Below are positions 1-8,146 of a stretch of DNA of 64,000 nucleotides, piece after piece (position 1 is the stretch's first letter; each line of letters opens with the position of its first letter). The stretch comes from an uncultured Bacteroidales bacterium (GTDB lineage Bacteria; Bacteroidota; Bacteroidia; Bacteroidales; Bacteroidaceae). The notes beneath the pieces were generated by a model. The model did no database searches. It had not been told where the DNA came from and was given only the letters and a program-made list of their open reading frames with translations. Both the position numbers and the translations under genes were made by a program. The stretch covers positions 1-64,000 of the forward strand of contig CASFRV010000005.1 of the NCBI GenBank assembly GCA_949297215.1. Reading direction: 5' to 3'.

Positions 1-1
1 G

Positions 2-498
2 GGCACGCTCGTCCCCTTCTTCTGCTACAACGTCTTCGGCCGCCCGGGCGGCGGCCGCAAAATCTTCATGGGCGACTGCGGCAGCCAGACCATCGGCCTG
101 CTCCTGGGCCTGCTCTGCGTGCGCTTCTGCATGACGGGCCCCTGCGCCCCGGCGGCCGCCGCCGCGCCCAATGCGCTGGCCGTGGTGTTCTCGCTGCTCA
201 TGGTGCCCTGCCTCGACGTGCTTCGCGTCATGCTGGGCCGCCTGCGCCGCGGCAACAACCCCTTCCTGCCCGACAAGACGCACATCCACCACAAGTTCCT
301 GGCGCTGGGCATGAGCCACCGCACGGCGCTGGTGGTCATCCTCTCCATCGCGGCCTGCTGGACATCAACCTCGTCCTGCTCACCGACATCGTCGTGTGGA
401 CAGCCATGAACATCTGGCTCTCGCGGCTCATCGAGGCGCGACAGGTGCGCATGGAACGCGAGGCGGAACAGCAACCGAACGAACCTAAAACGAAATAA
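2..498 (+). pseudogene. WecA/TagO-like undecaprenyl-phosphate sugar-1-phosphate transferase, C-terminal part, frame broken
   Basis: The 5' end lies outside the window. The first frame encodes the MraY/WecA-family motif FMGDCGSQTIG and the KTHIHHK motif that follows, so the protein transfers a sugar-1-phosphate (probably GlcNAc-1-P) to undecaprenyl phosphate in the inner membrane. After SIAA (about position 355) this frame runs into a meaningless tail and stops at 409. The expected last transmembrane segment and basic tail (LDINLVLLTDIVVW, then MNIWLSRLIEA) continue in another frame from about 355 to the stop at 498. Compared with what I know of the family, about a dozen residues are also missing at the junction, which fits a small deletion that shifted the frame. 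It is either a damaged gene or a sequencing or assembly error. It lies 3 bp before wecB, so it belongs to the same operon. Confidence 0.75.
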
Positions 499-501
499 AC
501 G

Positions 502-1701
502 ATGAAAACCGTCATGCTCGTCTTCGGAACGCGCCCCGAGGCCATCAAGATGGCCCCGCTGGTGAGCGAGTTCCGCAGACACGCGGACACGTTCCGCACG
601 CTGGTGTGCGTCACCGGCCAGCACCGCGAAATGCTCGACCAGGTGCTCCGCATCTTCGGCATCAGCCCCGACTTCGACCTCGACATCATGAAGCAGGGGC
701 AGGACCTCACCGACGTCACCTCGCGCGTGCTCTTGGGCATGCGCGACGTGCTGGCCCAGGCCCGGCCCGACGCCGTGCTCGTCCACGGCGACACGACCAC
801 CAGTACGGCCGCGGCGCTGGCCGCCTTCTACGCCCGCGTGCCCGTGGGCCACGTCGAGGCGGGACTGCGCACGCACGACATTTACAGCCCCTGGCCCGAA
901 GAGATGAACCGCCGCCTCACGGGGCGCATCGCCACGTGGCACTTTGCCCCCACGCCGCTGAGCCGCGACAACCTGCTGGCCGAGAGCGTGCCGGCCGGAA
1001 GCATCGCCGTGACGGGCAACACCGTCATCGACGCCCTCCACAGCGTAACGCAGCGCATCGGGAGCGACGAGGAGCTGCGCGCCTCGCTGACAGCCGAGCT
1101 CCGCACCGCCGGCTACGACACGGCGCGCCTCGACGCGGGCGACCGTCGCCTCGTGCTCGTCACGGGCCACCGCCGCGAAAACTTCGGCGAGGGCTTCCTG
1201 CACATCTGCAACGCCCTGCGCGACCTGGCCCTGCGCTACCCGGCGGTCGACTTTGTCTACCCCCTCCACCTCAACCCCAACGTGCGGCGCCCCGTGCACG
1301 AGGTGTTCGGCGGCCCCGGCCGGCAGCCCGGGAACATGTTTTTCATCGAACCGCTGGAATATCTCTCCTTCGTCTGCCTGATGGAGCGGGCCCACATCGT
1401 GCTCACCGACTCGGGCGGCATCCAGGAGGAGGCCCCGGGGCTGGGCAAGCCCGTACTCGTCATGCGCGACACGACGGAGCGCCCCGAAGCCGTCGAGGCC
1501 GGCACAGTGCGCCTCGTGGGCACCGACTATGAGAAAATCACCACCTCGGCCGCCCGCCTGCTCGACGACGAAACGGCCTACGCCGAAATGGCCCACGCCG
1601 CCAACCCCTACGGCGACGGACGGGCCTGCCCGCGCATCGTGGAGTTCCTGACGCGCGCCCTGGCAGCCGCTCCCGCCACCGATGGCGAGGAGGAGAAATA
1701 A
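502..1701 (+). CDS. wecB: UDP-N-acetylglucosamine 2-epimerase (non-hydrolysing)
   Basis: This 399-residue protein interconverts UDP-GlcNAc and UDP-ManNAc in the cytoplasm, the first step to ManNAc-containing glycans. The family signature is complete: [13 protein letters not shown] at the N-terminus, [15 protein letters not shown], the PEEMNR block, GHRREN, and a C-terminal [10 protein letters not shown] loop that holds the UDP phosphates. Length is normal for the family. It starts 3 bp after the WecA-like remnant and is followed 30 bp later by wecC, so the two form a UDP-ManNAcA pathway. The overlapping 987-residue antisense frame is a GC-bias shadow. Confidence 0.96.
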   Translation: MKTVMLVFGTRPEAIKMAPLVSEFRRHADTFRTLVCVTGQHREMLDQVLRIFGISPDFDLDIMKQGQDLTDVTSRVLLGMRDVLAQARPDAVLVHGDTTTSTAAALAAFYARVPVGHVEAGLRTHDIYSPWPEEMNRRLTGRIATWHFAPTPLSRDNLLAESVPAGSIAVTGNTVIDALHSVTQRIGSDEELRASLTAELRTAGYDTARLDAGDRRLVLVTGHRRENFGEGFLHICNALRDLALRYPAVDFVYPLHLNPNVRRPVHEVFGGPGRQPGNMFFIEPLEYLSFVCLMERAHIVLTDSGGIQEEAPGLGKPVLVMRDTTERPEAVEAGTVRLVGTDYEKITTSAARLLDDETAYAEMAHAANPYGDGRACPRIVEFLTRALAAAPATDGEEEK

Positions 1702-1731
1702 GCAGAACAGACTTTCCAAAAACAAACAGAC

Positions 1732-2955
1732 ATGATAAACGTAATCGGACTCGGCTACATCGGCCTGCCCACGGCACTGATGATGGCCTCGCACGGCGTA
1801 GAGGTCGTGGGCACGGACTACAACAAGGAACTCGTGGCCACGCTCAACGCCGGCCACACCACGTTCAAGGAGGAAGGCCTTGACGAACTCTTCCACGCCG
1901 CCGTGAGCGCCGGCATCAAGTTTACCACCGAATATCAGCACACCGACACGTACATCGTCTCCGTGCCCACGCCCTACGACAAGTTCTCGAAAAAGGTGGA
2001 CGCCTGCTACGTCGTGGCCGCCGTGCGCGAAGTGATGCGCGTGTGCCCCAAGGGCGCCACGGTGGTCGTCGAATCGACCGTGAGCCCCGGCACGATGGAC
2101 AAATACGTGCGCCCCGTCATCGAGGCCGAAGGCTTCAAGATTGGCGAGGACATCCACCTCGTACACGCCCCCGAGCGCATCATACCGGGCAACATGGTCT
2201 ATGAGCTCCTGCACAACAACCGCACCATCGGCGCCGACAGCCGCGAGGTGGGCGAGCGCGTGAAGCAATACTACGCCTCGTTCTGCCAGGGCGACATCGT
2301 CGTGACCGACATACGCACCGCCGAAATGACAAAGGTGGTGGAAAACACGTTCCGCGCCGTCAACATCGCCTTTGCCAACGAGCTGGCCCGCATCTGCCGC
2401 CACGACAACATGGACGTCTACGAGATCATCAAGATCTGCAACATGCACCCGCGCGTCAACATCCTGCAGCCCGGGCCCGGCGTGGGCGGCCACTGCATCT
2501 CGGTGGACCCCTGGTTCCTCGTGGGCGACTACCCGCAGCTCGCCAAGGTCATCGACGAGAGCATGAAAACCAACGACAGCCAGCCCACCTTCGTGCTCAA
2601 CCGCATACACGAGATTATGAAGGAAAACGGCATCACCGACAACCGCCGCGTGGGCCTCTACGGACTGACCTATAAGGAAAACGTCGACGACTTCCGCGAG
2701 AGCCCCACCCTGCAACTGCTCGAAGCGCAGGAGCGCCACCTGGCCCGCCCGCTGAAATGCTACGACCCCTTCCTCGAAGACCACAAAATAGCCGAGAACC
2801 AGTACGCCAACTTCGACGCCTTCCTCAAAGACATCGACATGGTGGTCATCATGGTCAAGCACGACCACATCAAACAAAACTGGGACAAGCTGCGCGGCAA
2901 AGTCATCCTCGACTGCTTCAACATCTGCCCGCTCGAAAAGACCTACCACATCTAA
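1732..2955 (+). CDS. wecC: UDP-N-acetyl-D-mannosamine dehydrogenase
   Basis: The enzyme oxidises UDP-ManNAc to UDP-ManNAcA with two NAD+. It has the UDP-glucose/GDP-mannose dehydrogenase layout: an N-terminal Rossmann fold starting IGLGYIGLPTALM, a central dimerisation domain, the catalytic cysteine in GVGGHCISVDPWFL, and a C-terminal UDP-binding domain ending in FNICPLEKT. Its 407 residues match the WecC branch. It directly follows wecB, and a WecG-type transferase lies at the far end of the locus, so ManNAcA is probably part of the glycan. No clear promoter is visible in the 30-bp gap, so it is probably cotranscribed with wecB. Confidence 0.95.
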   Translation: MINVIGLGYIGLPTALMMASHGVEVVGTDYNKELVATLNAGHTTFKEEGLDELFHAAVSAGIKFTTEYQHTDTYIVSVPTPYDKFSKKVDACYVVAAVREVMRVCPKGATVVVESTVSPGTMDKYVRPVIEAEGFKIGEDIHLVHAPERIIPGNMVYELLHNNRTIGADSREVGERVKQYYASFCQGDIVVTDIRTAEMTKVVENTFRAVNIAFANELARICRHDNMDVYEIIKICNMHPRVNILQPGPGVGGHCISVDPWFLVGDYPQLAKVIDESMKTNDSQPTFVLNRIHEIMKENGITDNRRVGLYGLTYKENVDDFRESPTLQLLEAQERHLARPLKCYDPFLEDHKIAENQYANFDAFLKDIDMVVIMVKHDHIKQNWDKLRGKVILDCFNICPLEKTYHI

Positions 2956-3070
2956 ACGGGCCCCTGCCCCACCCCTCAGCAGCCGCACCGACGGAGCCGC
3001 AAGGCTCGTGGCCCGCTACCACCGGCTGCACCACGCCCAAGCCCACGGGCTACGGCAAAAAGCAAAAAAT

Positions 3071-3120
3071 TGCACCGCATGAGTGCAGTTTTCGGGCAAA
3101 AGCTGCACTGCGACGGTGCA
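3071..3120. repeat. Array A1: two 17-bp dyad repeats, 33-bp period
   Basis: Two units of the form TGCAC-N7-GTGCA start at 3071 and 3104. About 55 bp of sequence (3066-3120) is repeated almost exactly at 3805-3859, upstream of the AAA ATPase gene, so the two copies flank the acetyltransferase gene as direct repeats. The rest of the 243-bp gap between wecC and the acetyltransferase shows no other gene. Confidence 0.85.
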
Positions 3121-3198
3121 AAAAATAAGCTTACCAGACGCCGCAGACAGCGAAAACCTCGGATAAGGACTTCAAGCAGCGCTACAAATCATCATAAC

Positions 3199-3753
3199 AT
3201 GAAAGAAATACTTCGCATCGTACAGACTGATTATCAGCGATATACAGGAAAAACTGGGGGGGGGGGTAGAACTATCCTTCGCTACCTGCTCTTCGGACGC
3301 AACCACTGCTTCAACTACTGCTTTTGGCTGAGGTTCGCCTCACGGAAGAACCCGCTCTACCCGCTGGCCGTCCTGATGCACAAACGCCTGACCGTCAAGT
3401 ATGGCATCCAGATACCGAGAACCACCCAGATAGGCTACGGCTTCTACATCGGCCACGGCGTAGGCATCATCATCAACGGCAAAACCGTCATCGGCAACAA
3501 CTGCAACGTCAGCCAGTTCCTCTCCATCGGCAGCAACAAAGGCACTCCCGCCGTCATCGGCGACAACGTCTACATCGGCCCCAACGTTTGCATCGTCGAG
3601 GACGTACACATCGGCAACAACGCCACCATCGGCGCCGGCGCCGTCGTGACAAAAGACATCCCCGAGAACGCAACGGCCGCCGGCGTCCCCGCAAGAGTCA
3701 TCTCGCAGAAAGAGCCCGGGAGATTTATCCATAACAAAGCCATCTTCCGCTGA
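3199..3753 (+). CDS. Hexapeptide-repeat serine/sugar O-acetyltransferase (CysE/WcaB-like)
   Basis: This 184-residue left-handed beta-helix acyltransferase has repeated hexapeptides from about residue 75 (GYGFYIGHGVG, VIGNNCNV, VIGDNVYIG, IGNNATIGAGAVV) and the late motif AAGVPARVI. These resemble CysE- and WcaB-type enzymes that move acetyl from acetyl-CoA. In a polysaccharide locus the likely acceptor is a sugar of the repeat unit, which is inference. I chose the ATG at 3199; the frame stays open upstream through the repeat array. The key oddity is a run of eleven G residues (3256-3266) at codons 20-23, so a one-base slip would truncate the protein. The gene lies between duplicated repeat arrays. 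Confidence 0.85.
   Translation: MKEILRIVQTDYQRYTGKTGGGGRTILRYLLFGRNHCFNYCFWLRFASRKNPLYPLAVLMHKRLTVKYGIQIPRTTQIGYGFYIGHGVGIIINGKTVIGNNCNVSQFLSIGSNKGTPAVIGDNVYIGPNVCIVEDVHIGNNATIGAGAVVTKDIPENATAAGVPARVISQKEPGRFIHNKAIFR
3256..3266 (+). repeat. G11 homopolymer inside an acetyltransferase gene
   Basis: Eleven consecutive G residues lie about 60 bp into the coding sequence and encode Gly-Gly-Gly plus part of the next codon. The present length leaves the gene in frame. Tracts of this length are classic sites of slipped-strand mispairing, so this is a candidate on/off switch for glycan acetylation. Confidence 0.9.
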
Positions 3754-3809
3754 ATATTCACGGAAAAATAGCCGGAAGAGCGCAGCAGGCAGGACGAGGA
3801 CCGAAAAAT

Positions 3810-3859
3810 TGCACCGCATGAGTGCAATTTTCGGGCAAAAGCTGCACTGTGTGAGTGCA
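3810..3859. repeat. Array A2: two 17-bp dyad repeats, 33-bp period, upstream of AAA ATPase 1
   Basis: Two units TGCAC-N7-GTGCA start at 3810 and 3843, exactly 33 bp apart (about three helical turns). They end 8 bp before a TACATTTG promoter box, so they cover the region where the -33 element and upstream contacts of the ATPase promoter would lie. The sequence is a near-perfect copy of array A1 at 3071. Confidence 0.88.
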
Positions 3860-3866
3860 AAATACG

Positions 3867-3874
3867 TACATTTG
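3867..3874 (+). promoter_or_regulatory. -7 box of the AAA ATPase 1 promoter
   Basis: TACATTTG matches the Bacteroidota consensus TAnnTTTG. It lies between array A2 and the start of the ATPase gene and would give a transcript starting near 3880. Confidence 0.65.
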
Positions 3875-3904
3875 CAGCCAAACAGCTGCCTATGGAACGC
3901 CTGT

Positions 3905-5062
3905 ATGCCATTTTTTCACCAGCTCGTCAGACGCACCGACCTCGCGTTCGTACGCTATAAATACGCCGACATCCGTTGGGGCAACCGCATGCTGGGCCTC
4001 GTAGGCCCGCGCGGTGTGGGCAAAACCACCCTGCTGCTGCAACATGCCAGGCAAGCCCTCCCCACAGAAGGCACCCTCTACGCCTCGGCCGACAATCTCT
4101 ATTTTGCCGACCACACGCTGGTGGACCTGGCCGACGCCCTCAGCAAGCAAGGCGGGCGCTATCTCCTGCTGGACGAAATACACAAATACGTCAACTGGTC
4201 GCGCGAGCTCAAACAAATCTACGACTCCTACCCCGACCTGCACGTCTATTTCACCGGCTCGTCCGTCCTCGACATCTACCGCGGCATGGCCGACCTGAGC
4301 CGCCGCGCACCCATCTACGAGATGCAGGGCCTCTCCTTCCGCGAATACCTGCGGCTCTTTCACGGCATAACGGCCCCCGTCCTCACGCTCGACGACATCC
4401 TGCACCACCGCGCCGAAATACCCGGCACCCTCCATCCCCTGCCCCTCTTCAACGACTACCTGCGCCGCGGCTACTACCCCTTCGGGCGCGACGAAGACTT
4501 CGACATCAAGCTCGAACAAGTCATCACGCAGACGATGGAAAGCGACATACCCCTGTATGCCGGGATGAACGTGGGCACGGGGCGCAAGCTCAAGCAGCTC
4601 CTCATGGTCGTGGCCGCCGGAGCCCCCTTCAAGCCCTCGATGGCCACCCTCGCCGAAGCCACCGGCATCAGCCGCAACAACGTGGCCCTCTATCTCCTCT
4701 ATATGGAACGCGCCGGCATGATAGGCCAGCTCCGCACCGCCCCGGGCGGCATCCGCGGACTGGGCAAGGTCGAGAAAATCTACCTCGACAACCCCAACCT
4801 CATGGCCGTGCTCTGCCACGACGGCGGCAACCGCGGCAACGTGCGCGAAACATTCTTCTACAACCAGACGCGCGTACGCTACGATGTCACCTCCTCGCCA
4901 ACGGCCGACTTCCTCATCGACGGCTGCACGTTCGAAGTGGGCGGCCGCAGCAAAAGCCAGCGCCAGCTGCAAGGCAACCAGCAAGGCTACGTCGTCAAAG
5001 ACGACATCGAAACAGGCTACGCCAACGTCCTCCCCCTCTGGGCCTTCGGCCTGACGTACTGA
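3905..5062 (+). CDS. AAA_14-type ATPase with C-terminal PD-(D/E)XK-like region (ATPase 1)
   Basis: This is a 385-residue P-loop ATPase. It has Walker A GPRGVGKTT at about residues 34-42, Walker B YLLLDEIHKY, an arginine-rich middle with the FREYLRLF block typical of AAA_14/DUF4143-class proteins, a winged-helix-like stretch, and a C-terminal ADFLIDGCTFEVGG segment resembling a PD-(D/E)XK nuclease core. Function in this family is unknown. Relatives commonly begin MExLYxxF; here that start (ATG 3892, MERLYAIF) is out of frame with the rest because of a T6 run, and one T fewer would join them. I list the in-frame ATG at 3905. A private repeat array (3810-3859) overlaps its promoter. Confidence 0.82.
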   Translation: MPFFHQLVRRTDLAFVRYKYADIRWGNRMLGLVGPRGVGKTTLLLQHARQALPTEGTLYASADNLYFADHTLVDLADALSKQGGRYLLLDEIHKYVNWSRELKQIYDSYPDLHVYFTGSSVLDIYRGMADLSRRAPIYEMQGLSFREYLRLFHGITAPVLTLDDILHHRAEIPGTLHPLPLFNDYLRRGYYPFGRDEDFDIKLEQVITQTMESDIPLYAGMNVGTGRKLKQLLMVVAAGAPFKPSMATLAEATGISRNNVALYLLYMERAGMIGQLRTAPGGIRGLGKVEKIYLDNPNLMAVLCHDGGNRGNVRETFFYNQTRVRYDVTSSPTADFLIDGCTFEVGGRSKSQRQLQGNQQGYVVKDDIETGYANVLPLWAFGLTY

Positions 5063-5230
5063 CAGCCACAAACAGCACAAGCATCCGCCACGTTTTCAGC
5101 AGTTGCCCCGCCCCGCCGCCAACGGCACGGAGCAACAGCTCCCTTGTGGGCCGCAACCGTGCGGACAACAGAGCCCGCACCACCGAAGCACAAAGAACAG
5201 CCGCCCATTCATCGCGGCATGCAGCGCCCC

Positions 5231-5320
5231 GACAGTTAAAACGCAAGCCTCGTTCTTACAAACAGTGCTCGCGTTTATAAAAACAAAAGCTGTGTTTTTA
5301 CAAACGACGGCGGCGTTGCA
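5231..5320. repeat. Array B: dyad repeats GTTTnnnnAAAC with 21-bp period
   Basis: Twelve-base units begin at 5252, 5273 and 5294, exactly 21 bp apart (two helical turns). Degenerate copies lie at 5231 and 5315. Each main unit has the dyad GTT(T)-N4-(A)AAC. The array lies in a 380-bp gap between ATPase 1 and the flippase gene. I see no ATPase gene that it would serve and no clear TAnnTTTG box beside it. The rest of the gap looks non-coding. Confidence 0.82.
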
Positions 5321-5442
5321 ACCATCGGACGGACGTTCAAAACTTTCAACAGCCAACATTCATCTTCTTTAAAAACAGATCGGTGAAGCCCGTCGCCCCC
5401 CTCGCGGCAGGCTTCGCCGCGTCGCACGTTAAATATCCCACC

Positions 5443-6990
5443 ATGCACACCTCTGGCGACAGCAAACGCATAGCAAAGAACACCCTGCTGCTCTATGGGC
5501 GGATGATACTGCTGATGCTCGTTGCGCTCTATACCTCGCGCGTCATCTTGCAGGCGCTTGGCGTGACGGACTTCGGAATTTACAACGCCGTAGGCGGGTT
5601 CGTCGCGATGTTTTCCGTCCTGACCGGGTCGCTCTCGGCTGCCATCAGCCGGTTTATCACTTTCGAGCTGGGAAAAGGCGACAAGGAGAAGCTCACACGC
5701 ATTTTTTCCACAGCCGTCATCATACAGTTGCTCATCGGGCTCGTCATCATTGTGCTGGTCGAAGCTTTTGGCATCTGGTTTCTCAACCATAAGATGAGCA
5801 TCCCCCCCGGCCGGCTGACGGCGGCCAACTGGGTGCTGCAATTCTCGCTGCTCACGTTCGCCATCAACCTGCTCAGCGTCCCGTATAACGCCACCATCAT
5901 CGCCCACGAGCGCATGTCGGCCTTTGCCTACATCAGTCTGCTGGAAGCCGCGTGCAAGCTGCTCATCGCTTTTCTCGTCGGCTACGCACCGTTTGACAAT
6001 CTCATCTTTTACGGGCTGCTCATGTGCCTTGTGGCGCTCTTGGTGCGCTCCACCTACGCTTTCTACTGCAAACGCCATTTCAGCGAGTGCCGCGTCAGAT
6101 GGCATCTCGACCGCGGCTTGTTTCGCGAAATCGCAGGCTTTGCCGGCTGGAACTTCATCGGAGCCTCATCAGGCGTATTGCGCGACCAGGGAGTCAACGT
6201 CCTGCTCAACGTATTCTGCGGACCGGCCGTCAATGCCGCGCGAGGCATAGCCATGCAGGTGAGTTCGGCAGTAGGACAATTCACACAAAACTTCCTGACA
6301 GCGATCAACCCGCAAATCACCAAGTCGTACGCCCAAGGAGAGCGCGACTATCTCATGCAGCTTGTGTTCCAAGGCTCACGCCTCGGGTTCTACATGCTCT
6401 TGTTTCTCTCGCTCCCCATCATCATGGAGACGCACGCCGTTCTGCAACTCTGGCTAAAGATCGTCCCCGACCATGCTGTGCTCTTCGTCCGCCTCATCTT
6501 GATTTATGTCATGACCGAATCCATATCCTATCCCTTGGTGACGCTGATGCTGGCAACGGGGCGGATACGCAATTACCAGATAGTGGTGGGAGGTTGCCAG
6601 ATGCTCAATTTCCCTTTAGCATACGTTTTGCTGAAAGTAGGATTGGCACCCGAATCGACGGTCGTTCTTTCCATAGCCGTTGCCTGCCTCTGTCTGGCCA
6701 CGCGCCTCTATATGTTACGCAGCATGGTGAAGCTGCCCGTCCGGCGCTTCCTGCTGAAAGTCGTCCTCAACATTCTCGCGGTCAGTCTGCTTTCAGCCGT
6801 TCTGCCCTCCCTCATCGTAGAAAGCCGGCCCGAAACGCTCACGCGGTTCTTCGTCGTGGTCGTCGTAAGCCTGCTCTCCACGTTTCTATGTGCCTTTTAC
6901 GTAGGCTGCTCCAAGGCCGAACGGCACTTTGTTCTCGCAAAAGCATCCCAATTATTGCAAAAAATCAGACATGGAAAAACCAAGAGTTGA
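5443..6990 (+). CDS. Wzx-like polysaccharide flippase (MATE/MOP superfamily)
   Basis: This 515-residue inner-membrane protein has about 12-14 hydrophobic segments. The N-terminal block SKRIAKNTLLLYGRMILL, followed by LYTSRVILQALG and DFGIYNAVGGFVAMF, is characteristic of the polysaccharide-transport branch of the MOP superfamily in Bacteroidota. It probably flips the undecaprenyl-linked repeat unit to the periplasm before Wzy polymerisation. I chose the ATG at 5443 because residues encoded upstream lack family resemblance and run toward array B. The 3' end overlaps the next gene by 20 bp, so it heads an operon of glycan genes. Confidence 0.88.
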   Translation: MHTSGDSKRIAKNTLLLYGRMILLMLVALYTSRVILQALGVTDFGIYNAVGGFVAMFSVLTGSLSAAISRFITFELGKGDKEKLTRIFSTAVIIQLLIGLVIIVLVEAFGIWFLNHKMSIPPGRLTAANWVLQFSLLTFAINLLSVPYNATIIAHERMSAFAYISLLEAACKLLIAFLVGYAPFDNLIFYGLLMCLVALLVRSTYAFYCKRHFSECRVRWHLDRGLFREIAGFAGWNFIGASSGVLRDQGVNVLLNVFCGPAVNAARGIAMQVSSAVGQFTQNFLTAINPQITKSYAQGERDYLMQLVFQGSRLGFYMLLFLSLPIIMETHAVLQLWLKIVPDHAVLFVRLILIYVMTESISYPLVTLMLATGRIRNYQIVVGGCQMLNFPLAYVLLKVGLAPESTVVLSIAVACLCLATRLYMLRSMVKLPVRRFLLKVVLNILAVSLLSAVLPSLIVESRPETLTRFFVVVVVSLLSTFLCAFYVGCSKAERHFVLAKASQLLQKIRHGKTKS

Positions 6991-8146
6991 CTCCAAAGCC
7001 CCGGGCGAATGTTGCGGCTGCACAGCATGCGAAAGCATCTGCCCCAAGGACGCCATCACGATGCAGCCCGACGCCCTCGGCTTTCTATACCCACACATCG
7101 ATGAAGAAAAATGCATCAACTGCGGGCTGTGCATGAAAGTATGTGCCTTTTCACCCTCTTACAATACACCGCACAATTTTCAAGTCCCATTAGCTTACGG
7201 AGCCCGCCACAAGAACGAGGAGGAAGTGGAAAGCAGCCGAAGCGGGGCCGCTTTCATTGCCATTTCCGACTATATCCTTGAGCATGGAGGAGTTGTATAT
7301 GGTGCGGGGTACGCTTCGTGCTCCGAAATAGTCCACAAACGGGCTACGACGAAAGCTGAACGCGACGAATTCAAGGGAAGCAAATATGTACAAAGCAAAT
7401 TAGGCGACACATTCAAGCAAATAAAGCAAGACTTATCCGAAGGTCGGAGCGTCTTATTTTCAGGGACGCCCTGTCAAAACGCCGGGCTAAGTGCTTACAT
7501 TGGAGAAAAGCTACGCTCACAGCTTTTTCTCATCGATATAGTTTGCCATGGTGTTCCGTCGCCATACATCTGGCGCGACTATTTAGCTTACCTGCAAAAA
7601 CAAAACGCTTCTAAGATCGTCAAAGTAAACTTTAGAGATAAACAGATATGGGGTTGGAAAGCTCATAAGGAATCTTATGTCTTAGACAACGGGAAAAAAT
7701 TGTTATCCGACGGTTTTACCGACCTATTTTATAAGCATATAATGTTGCGGGAATCCTGCGGCTCGTGTCCTTACACGAACTTACGAAGACCTGGCGATAT
7801 AACCATCGCCGATTTTTGGGGATGGGAAAGAACTAAGAATACAATAAACGAAGACAACAAGGGTCTCTCGCTCGTTTTATGCAACACTCCCAAAGGTGCA
7901 GAACTGTTTCAAAGCTGTTCAACGGATTTAAACTTTTTCTCAGTCAGGGTAGAAGACTGCCTGCAACCCAACCTCATGCACCCCTCCGCCTTAGACCCAC
8001 GAACGAAGAAATTCATAAAAGACTACCAGAGAAAAGGATTTGCATTCGTCTACACGAAATACAGAAAAAGGACTTCAAAAGAAAAAGCCCTTAAAGCTTA
8101 TTCGAACTTCAAGAAAGTGATAAAGAAAATTCTGAACAGAAAATGA
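6971..8146 (+). CDS. FrhB-like (coenzyme F420 hydrogenase/dehydrogenase beta subunit) iron-sulfur protein, copy 1
   Basis: The 391-residue protein begins with two [4Fe-4S] ferredoxin motifs, CCGCTACESICP and CINCGLCMKVC. The FrhB N- and C-terminal domains follow, with FSGTPCQNAGL, DIVCHGVPSP and the late CxxC pair RESCGSCPYTN. Despite the family name, such genes are common in Bacteroidota polysaccharide loci beside pyruvyl transferases, where the redox role is not established. Here it directly precedes a pyruvyl transferase with ATGA overlap. GC content falls sharply from here on compared with the flanking regions. I chose the ATG at 6971, which overlaps the flippase stop. Confidence 0.87.
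   Translation: MEKPRVDSKAPGECCGCTACESICPKDAITMQPDALGFLYPHIDEEKCINCGLCMKVCAFSPSYNTPHNFQVPLAYGARHKNEEEVESSRSGAAFIAISDYILEHGGVVYGAGYASCSEIVHKRATTKAERDEFKGSKYVQSKLGDTFKQIKQDLSEGRSVLFSGTPCQNAGLSAYIGEKLRSQLFLIDIVCHGVPSPYIWRDYLAYLQKQNASKIVKVNFRDKQIWGWKAHKESYVLDNGKKLLSDGFTDLFYKHIMLRESCGSCPYTNLRRPGDITIADFWGWERTKNTINEDNKGLSLVLCNTPKGAELFQSCSTDLNFFSVRVEDCLQPNLMHPSALDPRTKKFIKDYQRKGFAFVYTKYRKRTSKEKALKAYSNFKKVIKKILNRK

Noticed and set aside
25..2988. 987-codon open frame on the minus strand opposite wecB and wecC
   Set aside because: It is antisense to three recognisable genes and has skewed low-complexity composition (His, Val, Gly, Ala), a shadow of GC-rich codon use.
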